From assembly GCA_016931515.1 (NCBI GenBank), contig JAFGEQ010000005.1:1-64000 (forward strand): a stretch of DNA of 64,000 nt, written 5' to 3'. Below the pieces are notes generated by a model. It saw only the letters and a list, made by a program, of their open reading frames with translations, was not told the origin of the DNA and made no database searches. Source of the stretch: a candidate division CSSED10-310 bacterium. Its GTDB lineage: Bacteria > CSSED10-310. A program made the position numbers and the translations under genes. Position 1 is the stretch's first letter. Each line of letters starts with the position of its first letter. Shown here piece after piece: positions 54,588-63,497 of this stretch.

Positions 54588-56210
54588 TTACAGTAACGAT
54601 ACAAGCGCATCCATATCCCGAATGACATTCATTTTTGCCGTTCGGGTATCAACGCCCAGATTATCCAGAAGGGCAATGGCTTGCGGCGGATCGATTTCCT
54701 CCGTTCCCAGAAACAGAGTTTCGGCATCGGACACGAGGCGTTCACACAGTTCCGCAGCCAGAATACGGGAACATAAGACGGTGCGTTTATGCGCTGTGCT
54801 GCCCGGATTTTTGGGGGAATGCGCTTTTCGGGCGAGAGCTGCCGCCACTTCGGCTTGTGCCATCAGATCGGCCAGTTTGAACATGACATGCTGGTGCCGC
54901 GTCAGCTTCACTTCATGGAGTTTAACAATCATCGAATTCAAAGCCCGGATTGCTTGGGCGATCGAGATCGCTCCCACGTTCGGGTTTCCTGCATGAATAA
55001 TCTCCAGTTCACGCGCTATCCCATCATAAAATGCACCTTTTTTGCGTACAGTGGTTCGCCATCGATATGTTCCGATGATCATCTGTTGAATTTCACTTGT
55101 GCCTTCGTAAATTGTTGTTATGCGTATGTCTCGCTTAATTTTTTCAATCTCGTATTCCTTCATGTAACCATAACCGCCAAAAGCCTGAATGGCATGCTCC
55201 GCAGCCTGATTACCGGCTTCAGTCGCATAATACTTTGCGATAGAGCCTTCAACTTCATTATCCTTCTCCCCGGAATCAATTAATGTTGACGATTGTTCGA
55301 CATAGGCCCGAGCAGCTTCCAGATGAACCCAATCCGGAATTAGAAGCTTATGTGTATATCCTGGTTTCTCAATCAATGGGGAACCAAATTGGATGCGCTC
55401 CCTGGAATAGGCGATGGCACGTTCCAGTGCTTCCATTCCGGCACCCAGACCGAATGCAGCTACCATCAGCCGAGTGTAACCGAAAACGGCATTCGCCTGT
55501 TTAAGACCTTCTCCGGGAATTCCTCCGATAAGATTTTCCACGGGTACGCGGACTGCGTCCAGGACCAGCGGACTCGTGTTGGAACATCGAATGCCATGCT
55601 TCACTTCCGGTTTACCGGGTTTGAACCCCGGGCTATCCTTCTCGACAATAAAAAATGATGGTCCCTGAGGTGTATCGGCGAGCACAGTCAGGAAATCAGC
55701 ATAGCCTCCATTTGAAATGAATTGTTTGTTACCGGTGATCTCGTAAGCGACAATCTCATTGTTGGCTCCCATGACAGGCGTCGCGCGGGTTTTCAGGTTA
55801 GACAGGTTACTGCCGGCTTCAGGCTCCGTGACGGCATAAGCTACAATACACCCTTCTTCACCGATCTTACCCAGCCATTTCGCTTTCTGCTCATCTGTGC
55901 CGCCGACGATGATCGGATCGGCTCCCAGATGTATTGCGAGAAAAGCGGTCGAAATCCCGAGACAAATCCGGGCTAATTCCTCAGAAACAGCGGCTATATC
56001 CCTGGCGCCGCCACCCATGCCTCCGAATTCCTCGGGAATAAACACATATTGAAGTCCAATGTCCGGTCCCAGCAATTTCCGGATGATAGCTTCCGGAAAC
56101 TCCTCCGTTTCATCGAGTTCCATGATTTTTTCCTGAGTCAACATTCGTTGTTTCAACTTCCGGATCAGATCCAGAACCATTTCACGTTCTTCAACTGGCA
56201 ATCCGAGCAT
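54588..56210 (-). CDS. Acyl-CoA dehydrogenase
   Basis: A 540-residue FAD-linked acyl-CoA dehydrogenase, longer than the common 380-residue type because of a C-terminal extension of about 150 residues. Core blocks are IPEEFGGMGG, AYAVTEPEAGSNLSNLKT, GNKQFISNGGYADF and YMKEYEIEKIKRDIRITTIYEGTSEIQ; the Glu of IYEGT is the catalytic base. It introduces the alpha-beta double bond in fatty or organic acyl-CoA breakdown and hands electrons to ETF. ATG at 56210 is chosen because GGAGGA sits 7 bases upstream; an upstream TTG at 56240 is less likely. Position directly before a TRAP operon suggests catabolism of the imported acid, an inference. Confidence 0.95.
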   Translation of the reverse strand: MLGLPVEEREMVLDLIRKLKQRMLTQEKIMELDETEEFPEAIIRKLLGPDIGLQYVFIPEEFGGMGGGARDIAAVSEELARICLGISTAFLAIHLGADPIIVGGTDEQKAKWLGKIGEEGCIVAYAVTEPEAGSNLSNLKTRATPVMGANNEIVAYEITGNKQFISNGGYADFLTVLADTPQGPSFFIVEKDSPGFKPGKPEVKHGIRCSNTSPLVLDAVRVPVENLIGGIPGEGLKQANAVFGYTRLMVAAFGLGAGMEALERAIAYSRERIQFGSPLIEKPGYTHKLLIPDWVHLEAARAYVEQSSTLIDSGEKDNEVEGSIAKYYATEAGNQAAEHAIQAFGGYGYMKEYEIEKIKRDIRITTIYEGTSEIQQMIIGTYRWRTTVRKKGAFYDGIARELEIIHAGNPNVGAISIAQAIRALNSMIVKLHEVKLTRHQHVMFKLADLMAQAEVAAALARKAHSPKNPGSTAHKRTVLCSRILAAELCERLVSDAETLFLGTEEIDPPQAIALLDNLGVDTRTAKMNVIRDMDALVSLL

Positions 56211-56293
56211 AAAAAATTCCTCCATTACCGCACGGTTCAAAACAGAAAAATATCGCAGGGGTCACTGGATGGCAAATGAAAAATCGCCGGAGA

Positions 56294-56887
56294 TTAATTC
56301 CGCGGCGGCCATAATTCCGGGCAAAACTGCAATAACAGGTCGATCAGCAGAGGAATTGGAAGCCCGACCACATTGAACCAATCCCCATGAATCTCCCGAA
56401 CCAGAGCACCTCCCAATGATTGTATGCCATATGCTCCTGCCTTATCCAACCCGTCTCGGGTCCTGCCATACCATTCGATCTCATCCCGGGACAACCTCCG
56501 GAATTCTACCCGCGTTTCCGAATGCGACACCACAGGTTCCATGCCAGGTTTGATCAGAGCAAGACCGGTGATGACACTATGGCCTCGACCTGCCAGTTCC
56601 ATCAGCATGCTCATTCCATCTTCGACTGATGCCGGTTTACCAAGTATTGTTTTACCGTCGACGACGATGGTGTCCGCACCCAACACCGGCTGATCGGGGA
56701 AACGTGATGCCACATCATGGGCTTTTTCCAGAGCAAGTCGTCGTGCGTATCTCGAAGGAGACTCCTGATTAAAACAACCGGATTCCTTGCAACGGGGCTC
56801 TACCGCTATGTAAGGGATTCCAAATTGGTCCAGAAGTGCTTTTCGGCGCGGTGAGCGAGAGGCAAGAATGATATGTGTTGGATTCAT
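56294..56887 (-). CDS. Maf-type nucleotide pyrophosphatase
   Basis: A 197-residue Maf family protein that hydrolyses non-canonical or modified nucleoside triphosphates. Key blocks are ILASRSPRRKALLDQFGI, the catalytic Asp region VLGADTIVVDG, ILGKPASVEDG, and the tail DKAGAYGIQSLGGALVREIHGDWFNVVGLPI. This is the usual dTTP/UTP-pyrophosphatase layout. The ATG at 56887 overlaps the stop of the amrS-like gene (ATGA), which fixes the start; a longer frame upstream would lie wholly inside that gene. Confidence 0.96.
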   Translation of the reverse strand: MNPTHIILASRSPRRKALLDQFGIPYIAVEPRCKESGCFNQESPSRYARRLALEKAHDVASRFPDQPVLGADTIVVDGKTILGKPASVEDGMSMLMELAGRGHSVITGLALIKPGMEPVVSHSETRVEFRRLSRDEIEWYGRTRDGLDKAGAYGIQSLGGALVREIHGDWFNVVGLPIPLLIDLLLQFCPELWPPRN

Positions 56888-57879
56888 CTGGTGATGATAC
56901 CTGTTAGAAAGCCACAGGAAGGACAGGCTCCCGAAGTCTCCAGATGGATAGAACTGACGGTATAGGCTCGCCGATCGATGAGTATTGCTCCGCAACCGGG
57001 GCAGATCGTCGAATCATCGTTCGGTAGAGGAACATTCCCCGGATAAACGAAATGGAGGTATTCTCGGGTAATCTCGCAGGCTCTGGCGATTGTATGAAGA
57101 GGTGTCGGAGGATTCGAGAGGTGATAGGACGGATGATAACGGCTGATATGCAGAGGAGTCTTCGGACCCAGATTATCCCCGATGAAACGGGCTAAATCAT
57201 GGAAATTCCTGTCAGTATCATTTTCTCCGGGAATTACAAGGTTCGTTATCTCGACGTGGCAGGTTTCGACAGCACGAATGCATGTGCGCAAGACAGGATC
57301 CAGGGGCCCTTTGCACAAGCGGCTGTAAAATTCCGGATCCATTGATTTGATGTCTATGTTCATGGCATCTATCCATGGTTCCAATTCCCGAAACGGTTCC
57401 TCGTTGATCAAACCGTTCGTCACCAGCACGACATGGATGCCGTGCCCGTGTAGAAGTTTGGCTGTATCGAGAACATACTCGAACCAGACCGACGGTTCCG
57501 CATAAGTAAATGCAACGGAGTTAAGATCCAGGTCGAGAGTTCGCTGCAGGATCTGCTCCGGGTTCAGAAAAGTTGTTTCCACAGGGGTCTGGGAAATCTG
57601 CCAGTTCTGACAGAAGGAGCATCGCAGATTGCAACCGTTATTCCCAAGAGATAGTATGGAGGTTCCAGGTAAAAAGTGGTACAGCGGTTTTTTTTCAATT
57701 GGGTCGACGTGAAGTGCACAAAGGCGACCGTAGTTAAGAAGCACCATTATCCCATTCTGATTCTGTCTGGAGTGGCAGATACCTGTATCTTCGTGTTTCA
57801 ATCGGCACCCGATAGGGCAAAGCCGACACTCCAGGATTCCATCATGACTGGTGGTGTAATAACTCGCTTCCCGCTCCAT
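56884..57879 (-). CDS. amrS: AmmeMemoRadiSam-type radical SAM enzyme (AmrS-like)
   Basis: A 331-residue radical SAM protein. The iron-sulfur motif is CNLRCSFCQ (CxxxCxxC) within GNNGCNLRCSFCQNWQISQ, and the SAM-binding GGxP-like segment reads FTYAEPSVW. N-terminal CRLCPIGC and C-terminal CPGCG plus CPSCG cysteine sets match AmrS, the pyruvate-formate-lyase-activase-like member of the AmmeMemoRadiSam system. AmrA (AMMECR1) and AmrB (Memo) are not visible in this window. The physiological reaction of the family is not settled. ATG at 57879 is chosen; a TTG two codons upstream is possible and neither has a strong ribosome-binding site. Confidence 0.92.
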   Translation of the reverse strand: MEREASYYTTSHDGILECRLCPIGCRLKHEDTGICHSRQNQNGIMVLLNYGRLCALHVDPIEKKPLYHFLPGTSILSLGNNGCNLRCSFCQNWQISQTPVETTFLNPEQILQRTLDLDLNSVAFTYAEPSVWFEYVLDTAKLLHGHGIHVVLVTNGLINEEPFRELEPWIDAMNIDIKSMDPEFYSRLCKGPLDPVLRTCIRAVETCHVEITNLVIPGENDTDRNFHDLARFIGDNLGPKTPLHISRYHPSYHLSNPPTPLHTIARACEITREYLHFVYPGNVPLPNDDSTICPGCGAILIDRRAYTVSSIHLETSGACPSCGFLTGIITR

Positions 57880-57897
57880 AGACAACGTCCATTCGGT

Positions 57898-58863
57898 CTA
57901 GAGTGACCGTCTGATAAGCCTGTCCGAAAATTCGAGCAGTTCCCGACGGTAAGTCGTATCGGGTAATTGGTTGAGGGATGCGGCAGCATTGCTTAACAGG
58001 TTGCCGGCATCCGTTCGAATTGCTTGATCAATCTCTCTGTTCATCATCATTGCCATATACTTATCAATGATTTCTTTATCAGGCGGAGAATCCGACTTCA
58101 GCAGATCCTTATTGCAACGGGCAGTTTCTTTATGATCCATTGTTGCTAAAAGACGGATAAGAGGAAGAGTAATCCTGCCTTCACGGATATCGCAATGGCG
58201 ATCTTTTCCGGTTTCAATTCCACCTGTCCAATCCAGTAAATCGTCGATTAGTTGGAAGGCGATCCCCAATTGCCGGCCGAAGATAGATAAGGTGGTCATC
58301 CATTTTCCGTTACCGGAAATCGATGCTCCGAGGAGTGCACACAGTGAAATCAATGCAGCTGTTTTACCTTCAATAATCCGAAAGTAATCGGATTCCGTGA
58401 GTATGCGGTAGCGTTTCAGACCCTGACTGATTTCTGCCTGTGTCATCGCAGTTACAGCCCTGTAAACGGCACGTCGCAGTTTAATCCGATCGGACTCCAT
58501 AAGCATCAGCGCTCTCATATAGAGAAAATCCCCAATCAATACCGCTGTATCATTTCCATACAAACGATTTGCAGACGGTTGCCCGCGTCTCTTCATTGCA
58601 TTGTCGAGAACATCATCGTGAAACAGGGACGCGCAGTGAATCAATTCGGTTACCAGCGCGTATCGATGAGTCGCAGCTGTGACATCTGAACTTGTTGCCA
58701 ACGTTGACAAATATACCAGTGTGGGTCGAATCCGTTTGCCCTGATTCAACAGATAGGGTGCGATTGCTTCCCTGATCTGCGGGTCCGAATCGTTGAAACA
58801 ATCTGTGATCCGTTCGTCCATCGTGCGAAGATGATCTTTGATACTGTTGAAAGAAAAAATCAT
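57898..58863 (-). CDS. Polyprenyl diphosphate synthase
   Basis: A 321-residue trans-isoprenyl diphosphate synthase that lengthens farnesyl or geranylgeranyl diphosphate, giving octaprenyl- or similar chains for quinones or lipid carriers. The first Asp-rich motif is LFHDDVLDNAMKRRG and the second is FQLIDDLLDWTG; GKRIRPTLVYLS and GDFLYMRALMLM complete the active site. The bulky residues before the first motif (Ala-Ser-Leu-Phe) allow a long product, but chain length cannot be fixed by eye. It lies 33 bases after the PpiD-like gene and 18 bases before the amrS-like start, in a same-strand run. Confidence 0.94.
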   Translation of the reverse strand: MIFSFNSIKDHLRTMDERITDCFNDSDPQIREAIAPYLLNQGKRIRPTLVYLSTLATSSDVTAATHRYALVTELIHCASLFHDDVLDNAMKRRGQPSANRLYGNDTAVLIGDFLYMRALMLMESDRIKLRRAVYRAVTAMTQAEISQGLKRYRILTESDYFRIIEGKTAALISLCALLGASISGNGKWMTTLSIFGRQLGIAFQLIDDLLDWTGGIETGKDRHCDIREGRITLPLIRLLATMDHKETARCNKDLLKSDSPPDKEIIDKYMAMMMNREIDQAIRTDAGNLLSNAAASLNQLPDTTYRRELLEFSDRLIRRSL

Positions 58864-58896
58864 TCCGCTCCAATCCCCGGATCCGCAAGCTGACGA

Positions 58897-60807
58897 TTAG
58901 TCTAACTCAGACAGGCTGTTGATCGAGAATTTTCCGCTCTGCGCCAGCTGTTTTTTATACTGATCCAGCCAACTCGAGACGACCTGGTTCTGACGATTGT
59001 TCAATACCTGCTGTCGCAATTTCGGCAGTTCTTTCTCGTATGCCTCCTGGCTGAATTCCTGTTTCTCCGATACCCGGAATAAAACCGCATTGCTGCGGAT
59101 CGTGATAACTCTGCTCACGATGCCTGTTTCTAACCCGAACAACTCATCAACAATTTCTTCGGACCCACCAATCTTGGGTACATTAGCTCCTCGCGCAAAC
59201 AATCCGGTGTTTTCAGAAGTTATCGCAAAGTGTTCCGCTGCTTCAGCCCAGGTTTTTCCCGAATCAATATATTCTTTAACACTCGCAGCTTTCATCTCGG
59301 CCTTTTTCGTCGCAGCCCAGTTGCGATATTTCATGGCAGCTGAATCTTTCACGTCCTCAAAAGGCGGTATAAATGATTCACGCGTCGCCTTGAGCTGAAA
59401 GAGATAAACCCCCGTCGATGTCTCAACCGGAATGCTGATTTCAGTCTCTTCAAGATTTACGAGAATATCCTTTAGTGATTGAGCAAACCCGATCTGTCTG
59501 GGTGGCATGGCAGACTCAAAGAATTCTGTTGTTTCGACTTTTATATCGGTATTCTCAACCAGCTCCGGAAGCCGGGTGATCAAGGGTTCCACACGGTCGA
59601 ATAACTTTTGAGCTTCTTCCATAGCCTGGATTTTTGCCTCTTCACTCTGAAGCTTTTGTACGATTTGTGCTTTTACCTGATCCAGAGTTTTCCAGTTTTG
59701 CTTCTCGTAACCGGTTTTTTGAATCACGTGCCATCCGAACTGGGAGCGAACCGGCTCTTCTGTCATGCCGTCGATCTCGAGATCCCAAGCTGCCTGCTCG
59801 AAACTCCGATCCATCTGCCCTTGTGTAAAGAATCCCAAATCACCTCCCTGTTTCGCAGACGGGCAATCGGATAATTCTTCAGCTAACTTGGCAAAATCCT
59901 CGCCGTTTTTAATTCTGGCAATGACGTCAACTGCTTTCAGCCGAGTACTCTCCACAACCGATTCATCAGCATCGGGATCAACCTTGAAAAGAATATGCCG
60001 TGCTTTAACCTTCTCCGGTTCTTCATATTCATCGAAATGTTGATCATAATAATCTTCAACGTCCGCATCATCAATCTCGATGGATTTCTCCATCGCTGCC
60101 GGATCGAATTTAATGTAATCTAACATGATCTGGTCTCCGACACGGAATTCTTCCTGATGGTCTGAGTAATACTTTTCGATCTCTTCAGGGGCGTCGATAA
60201 CTTCATCTTTAAAATCCGGCATCCTGAAAATGAAGTAATCGCAAGCGATTTTCACGTTCTGCTCGATGTACTGCTCTTTGAGTTCGAAATCGGTAACCGG
60301 TGCGGATGCGCCGATCAGTTGCCTGGTTCTTTGCACCTTCAGATCCTGCGCAACGGCTGCTTCGTATTCGACCGGAGTCATATTCACGCGGCTGAGAGTA
60401 CGAGAGTAGGTCGCCATTGAGAAGGAGCCATTACTCTGAAAAGCCGGAATACTCCGGATGTTATCCTGGACTTCCTGTTTGGAGATTTTGACTCCGAGGG
60501 TTTCTGCAGCATCATTCAACAATGCCTGGTTAACCAGCTGGTCAAGAGCCATCTCGTTGAAATCCATATTAGCGGCAATTCGTTCAAAGTTATCCTTGTA
60601 CATGTCCCGATAGTATTGTGTCAGGCGCCGCCGGGCTTCAACGACATCCTGGAGGGATATACTGACTTCCCCAACAGTTGCGGCGGTGTTTGACCTGGTG
60701 GGCCGATCGAGAAAGGACCAACCGTAAAAAGCGATGAATGAGATAATAACCGGCCAGAGAAAAAGGTGGCTCCAGAATTTGATTTTTGTTCGAAAAGTGT
60801 TAAGCAT
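58897..60807 (-). CDS. PpiD/SurA-type peptidyl-prolyl isomerase foldase
   Basis: A 636-residue membrane-anchored foldase. One N-terminal helix (about 12-31) with LFLWPVIISFIAF is followed by a SurA/PpiD N-terminal domain (about 45-240), a PPIC parvulin domain (about 255-370: VKARHILFKVD, DFAKLAEELSDCP, GGDLGFFTQGQM, SQFGWHVIQ) and a long C-terminal chaperone region ending near residue 636. The parvulin active residues (His, Asp/Glu, Phe, Met) seem present. It should help periplasmic and outer-membrane proteins fold as they leave SecYEG. ATG at 60807 is chosen with AAGGAG 6 bases before it; a longer frame 10 codons upstream lacks one. Confidence 0.9.
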   Translation of the reverse strand: MLNTFRTKIKFWSHLFLWPVIISFIAFYGWSFLDRPTRSNTAATVGEVSISLQDVVEARRRLTQYYRDMYKDNFERIAANMDFNEMALDQLVNQALLNDAAETLGVKISKQEVQDNIRSIPAFQSNGSFSMATYSRTLSRVNMTPVEYEAAVAQDLKVQRTRQLIGASAPVTDFELKEQYIEQNVKIACDYFIFRMPDFKDEVIDAPEEIEKYYSDHQEEFRVGDQIMLDYIKFDPAAMEKSIEIDDADVEDYYDQHFDEYEEPEKVKARHILFKVDPDADESVVESTRLKAVDVIARIKNGEDFAKLAEELSDCPSAKQGGDLGFFTQGQMDRSFEQAAWDLEIDGMTEEPVRSQFGWHVIQKTGYEKQNWKTLDQVKAQIVQKLQSEEAKIQAMEEAQKLFDRVEPLITRLPELVENTDIKVETTEFFESAMPPRQIGFAQSLKDILVNLEETEISIPVETSTGVYLFQLKATRESFIPPFEDVKDSAAMKYRNWAATKKAEMKAASVKEYIDSGKTWAEAAEHFAITSENTGLFARGANVPKIGGSEEIVDELFGLETGIVSRVITIRSNAVLFRVSEKQEFSQEAYEKELPKLRQQVLNNRQNQVVSSWLDQYKKQLAQSGKFSINSLSELD

Positions 60808-60863
60808 CTGAATCTCCTTGAAAATAAACCCGGGCATTTTGCATGCGCCTTACAGGATGTCGT

Positions 60864-60892
60864 ATGCTAGAAGATCAGCACGGATTTTTCAA
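60864..60892 (-). promoter_or_regulatory. Promoter of the PpiD-led operon
   Basis: Minus-strand TTGAAA (60892-60887) and TAGCAT (60869-60864), 17 bases apart, 5/6 and 4/6 matches. The start site would be about 50 bases before the ATG. Confidence 0.5.
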
Positions 60893-60934
60893 CTCAAATT
60901 CGGGTTAATCAGCAAACACGGGGTCGCGGCTATC

Positions 60935-61432
60935 ATGAAGATTGGGCTTATTTCGGATACACATCTACAGGTTTGTCCGGATTCTTTTCTTCGGACTATC
61001 GCAGAAATCTTCAAGGATGTAGAGTATATTCTGCACGCAGGAGATATTACACGGCTCTGTGTACTGGATTGTCTTGAAACCATTGCACCGGTTCACGCGG
61101 TCTGCGGAAATATGGATGACGACCCAGTATCGAACTACCTTCCCCGGCAGCGTATTGTATCTGCGGAAGATATCCGCATCGGTCTGATACATGGCTGGGG
61201 TGCGCCAAACGGGCTGAGTCAGCGGGTTGTGAATTTATTCAGGTCTGAACCGGTTAAGGTCATCGTTTTTGGGCACTCACACCATCCGGAAATTCGAGAG
61301 GTTGGCCCATTTTTAATTATCAATCCCGGGAGTGCATGTGATAAGCGGTATGCTCCGTACCGGTCAGTGGCGATTTTGGAGATCAATAAAGAAGTGGTCA
61401 GTGCACAAATTGTGCATGTTCCCGATGATTGA
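60935..61432 (+). CDS. YfcE/MJ0936-type metallophosphoesterase
   Basis: A 165-residue calcineurin-like phosphodiesterase. Metal ligands are complete: DTH (ISDTHLQ), AGDIT, GNMDDD, HGWG and GHSHHPE. Small enzymes of this group cleave phosphodiesters such as bis-pNPP in vitro; true substrates are mostly unknown. ATG at 60935 matches the family start (MKIGLISDTH); the 39 codons upstream in frame lie in the promoter region of the divergent PpiD gene. GGGGT upstream is a weak ribosome-binding site. Confidence 0.93.
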   Translation: MKIGLISDTHLQVCPDSFLRTIAEIFKDVEYILHAGDITRLCVLDCLETIAPVHAVCGNMDDDPVSNYLPRQRIVSAEDIRIGLIHGWGAPNGLSQRVVNLFRSEPVKVIVFGHSHHPEIREVGPFLIINPGSACDKRYAPYRSVAILEINKEVVSAQIVHVPDD

Positions 61433-61466
61433 CAGACAAGAGATTCCGAACAGTCCTTCGAAGTGA

Positions 61467-62036
61467 CTACATGGGATTGATCATGAAATGACCGGCTAAA
61501 ATGATCATCCCCCCCAGTCCACTCAGGAAAATGAGTGGAATGAACAAGGCGGATGCCGCTCGCCAAACAGTGAAACGATAAAGTTCTCGGATAGCGATAA
61601 CGACAAGGTACAATGACCAGAGTGCCAGGAGTCCCATAACGATTGGGTATAATCCCGAGAGTGAGAAAACGATTTTAAGCAGACAGGCAGCGGGACCGGT
61701 TAACCAGAGTGGCAAGGAGGATAACATCAGGAAAAACAGCAGGGTTCGCCCACGTCCTCCACCACCCAGAAAATCCGCTGATAGATGAATTACGGCGGTA
61801 AGCAACAGGATGCCGGCTATTATTGTGAGTAGAAGGTAAAGGCTTTCGACGAAAAACAACTTCGGATTCCCGGAATAGACATCAGTCTGATCGCACCATA
61901 CATGTCCGAGAACAGATAATAAAAACACTGAAAATACGATCATTGCCGCAAATCCGGAGTGAGAAAGGGTCATGCGTCTGAATGTTTGTGCGGGCTGAGT
62001 GATAATCGATGTAATCGGCGCTAAAACATGTGTCAT
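61467..62036 (-). CDS. Yip1-family integral membrane protein
   Basis: A 189-residue membrane protein with five predicted helices (about 28-48, 63-88, 100-120, 122-145, 160-182). The layout of short N-terminus, helix, loop and paired glycine-rich helices with FLGGGGRG before helix 3 fits the Yip1/YIP1-like family; the function of bacterial members is unknown. ATG at 62036 is preferred with GGAG 11 bases upstream; an ATG 17 codons earlier has no site. It is the last gene in the DUF507-DUF4416 unit, 66 bases after DUF4416. Confidence 0.7.
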   Translation of the reverse strand: MTHVLAPITSIITQPAQTFRRMTLSHSGFAAMIVFSVFLLSVLGHVWCDQTDVYSGNPKLFFVESLYLLLTIIAGILLLTAVIHLSADFLGGGGRGRTLLFFLMLSSLPLWLTGPAACLLKIVFSLSGLYPIVMGLLALWSLYLVVIAIRELYRFTVWRAASALFIPLIFLSGLGGMIILAGHFMINPM

Positions 62037-62102
62037 TGGATTTCTATCTCCGGATAAAGCCTGTCTGTCGTTCGGGCGATGTAGCATGATCGGTAGCGAA
62101 GG

Positions 62103-62648
62103 TCAAGATCGTCGCCGGCGTTCGCCGGTTTTTAAAAGTGTCCGGCATCGCATCAGGAAGGTTTGTACGTCAGGGAGTTTGTAATCGGGGTAGGTCCATG
62201 CCAATTCTTCCCACGAGTCCGGATGATAAATCAACGTGACCTCTGCAAATACACCTTCTCCAAGATACAGACGATGTGAAAAGTTTTTACTCGTGGCCAG
62301 GACTACATGGAAGAGACTGGTATAACCTGGATCAATGTTAACCTGCCGATGGAATCCCGCCTGATCACGGAATCCCAACTCCCATTCAAGTTTGCGGGTC
62401 TTCAGTTTTCGCCTGGCAAGCTCGTTCGGGCTGAACGGGGTGGAAAAGGCTATAAAACCCTTTAGAAGGCCGGTTCCCATTTCAGGTTCATAGTAAACGG
62501 TATGTTCAAAGGATGAAGGAGGCAGTTGGAGTAATGGGTGTCCGAAGATATCTATCAATTTGTATTCAGCCGTATGATAAACATCCGAACCGGCGGCCAA
62601 AATTGCTGTAAAAAAAATACAATCAGGCGGAGAACTCAAGTATTTCAT
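62103..62648 (-). CDS. DUF4416 family protein
   Basis: A 181-residue protein of the DUF4416 family. Matching segments are TVYYEPEMGTGLLKGFIAFSTP, VNIDPGYTSLFHVVLATSKN, FSHRLYLGEGVFAEVTLIY and AWTYPDYKLPDVQTFL (read separately). No known catalytic motif is apparent. The function is unknown; the family often appears beside DUF507 genes in deep-branching and sulfate-reducing bacteria, as here. It starts 9 bases after the second DUF507 gene. Confidence 0.88.
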   Translation of the reverse strand: MKYLSSPPDCIFFTAILAAGSDVYHTAEYKLIDIFGHPLLQLPPSSFEHTVYYEPEMGTGLLKGFIAFSTPFSPNELARRKLKTRKLEWELGFRDQAGFHRQVNIDPGYTSLFHVVLATSKNFSHRLYLGEGVFAEVTLIYHPDSWEELAWTYPDYKLPDVQTFLMRCRTLLKTGERRRRS

Positions 62649-62657
62649 GAATAGATT

Positions 62658-62957
62658 TCATTTGATCCGGCGAATCTTTTCGTGCCCCCGGTGCTTTTTC
62701 ATTTGTTCCTGGTAGTACTGCTCGTACATGACATCCCACTCCTTGCTGCCTTCCGGCGGTGGTTTTGTCATCGATCGAAAAATCTGGCGTACTGCCCGAT
62801 CAATTTCGTTTTCCAGTTTTAATTCATCGGTAATGATGAGTTTGATTCGTAAACGGATATCATTGGTATCTCTGAGGACATCCAGACTGGGTTCGTTCTC
62901 AATCGTCTCGGTCACCAAATGAGCCAAATGGTTGATTTTCTGGTCGGTTAGACGCAT
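62658..62957 (-). CDS. DUF507 family protein, second copy
   Basis: A 99-residue DUF507 protein: MRLTDQKINHLAHLV, RLRIKLIITDELKLENEIDRAVRQIF and the basic tail EQMKKHRGHEKIRRIK. All-helical, cytoplasmic, of unknown function. It is paired with a second DUF507 gene 14 bases upstream; tandem DUF507 genes are typical of the family and may form a heterodimer. GGAG precedes the ATG (the site reads AGGAGATTCTCGTT). Confidence 0.92.
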   Translation of the reverse strand: MRLTDQKINHLAHLVTETIENEPSLDVLRDTNDIRLRIKLIITDELKLENEIDRAVRQIFRSMTKPPPEGSKEWDVMYEQYYQEQMKKHRGHEKIRRIK

Positions 62958-62971
62958 AACGAGAATCTCCT

Positions 62972-63250
62972 CTATAATATCAAGCCGCGCTCTTTGGCCA
63001 GTTTGGATTTAACCAGTTTGAACATGTCGTGGTAATGAATATTGCCATGATCCATCGTCGATTCGTATTCCTCCAGCAGTTTACGGACTTCCTCATCCAG
63101 CCGGTCTTCAACCGACAAGTCATCTGCAATGACTGACTGGACAGCGTTTATCGCTTGAACTTGATCAAATATGATAAGAAATTCTTCTTCCGTCAGGATC
63201 CGTATGATCTCCGACGCAATATATTCTATTCTGGATGCTCTGAGTTTCAT
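62972..63250 (-). CDS. DUF507 family protein, first copy
   Basis: A 92-residue DUF507 protein: MKLRASRIEYIASEIIRIL, VQSVIADDLSVEDRLDEEVRKLLEEY and a C-terminal FKLVKSKLAKERGLIL (read as blocks). ATG at 63250 is set by GAGGAGG 4 bases upstream and by the family start; the longer open frame upstream crosses the promoter. It is the first gene of the DUF507-DUF507-DUF4416-Yip1 unit. Function unknown. Confidence 0.92.
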   Translation of the reverse strand: MKLRASRIEYIASEIIRILTEEEFLIIFDQVQAINAVQSVIADDLSVEDRLDEEVRKLLEEYESTMDHGNIHYHDMFKLVKSKLAKERGLIL

Positions 63251-63295
63251 ACCGCCTCCTCGGGAAGATGACTCCCAAATTTCACAGGCGCCTAT

Positions 63296-63324
63296 ACAAT
63301 AGATGGATGAAAGGCGTGCGTCAA
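63296..63324 (-). promoter_or_regulatory. Promoter of the DUF507 operon
   Basis: Minus-strand TTGACG (63324-63319, 5 of 6) and TATTGT (63301-63296, 4 of 6), 17 bases apart, 46 bases before the first ATG. Confidence 0.6.
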
Positions 63325-63409
63325 GGTGATTGATATGTTTTCTCACCGGAATAGATTGACTGTCTATCGTTCCGGGAAACGTGACATGTTCGCAAGGAAA
63401 TGACCGTCC

Positions 63410-63438
63410 TTGACACTCCAGTGAAAACACATTACATT
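63410..63438 (+). promoter_or_regulatory. Promoter of the HTH-protein gene at the right edge
   Basis: A perfect TTGACA, 17 bases, TACATT (4 of 6). The start site lies about 53 bases before the ATG at 63498. Confidence 0.55.
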
Positions 63439-63497
63439 CCATTCGCTCACTTCAGGTGGGTGTAGTGTTGTAACGGCAACGGTGAGGAGACTTCAGC

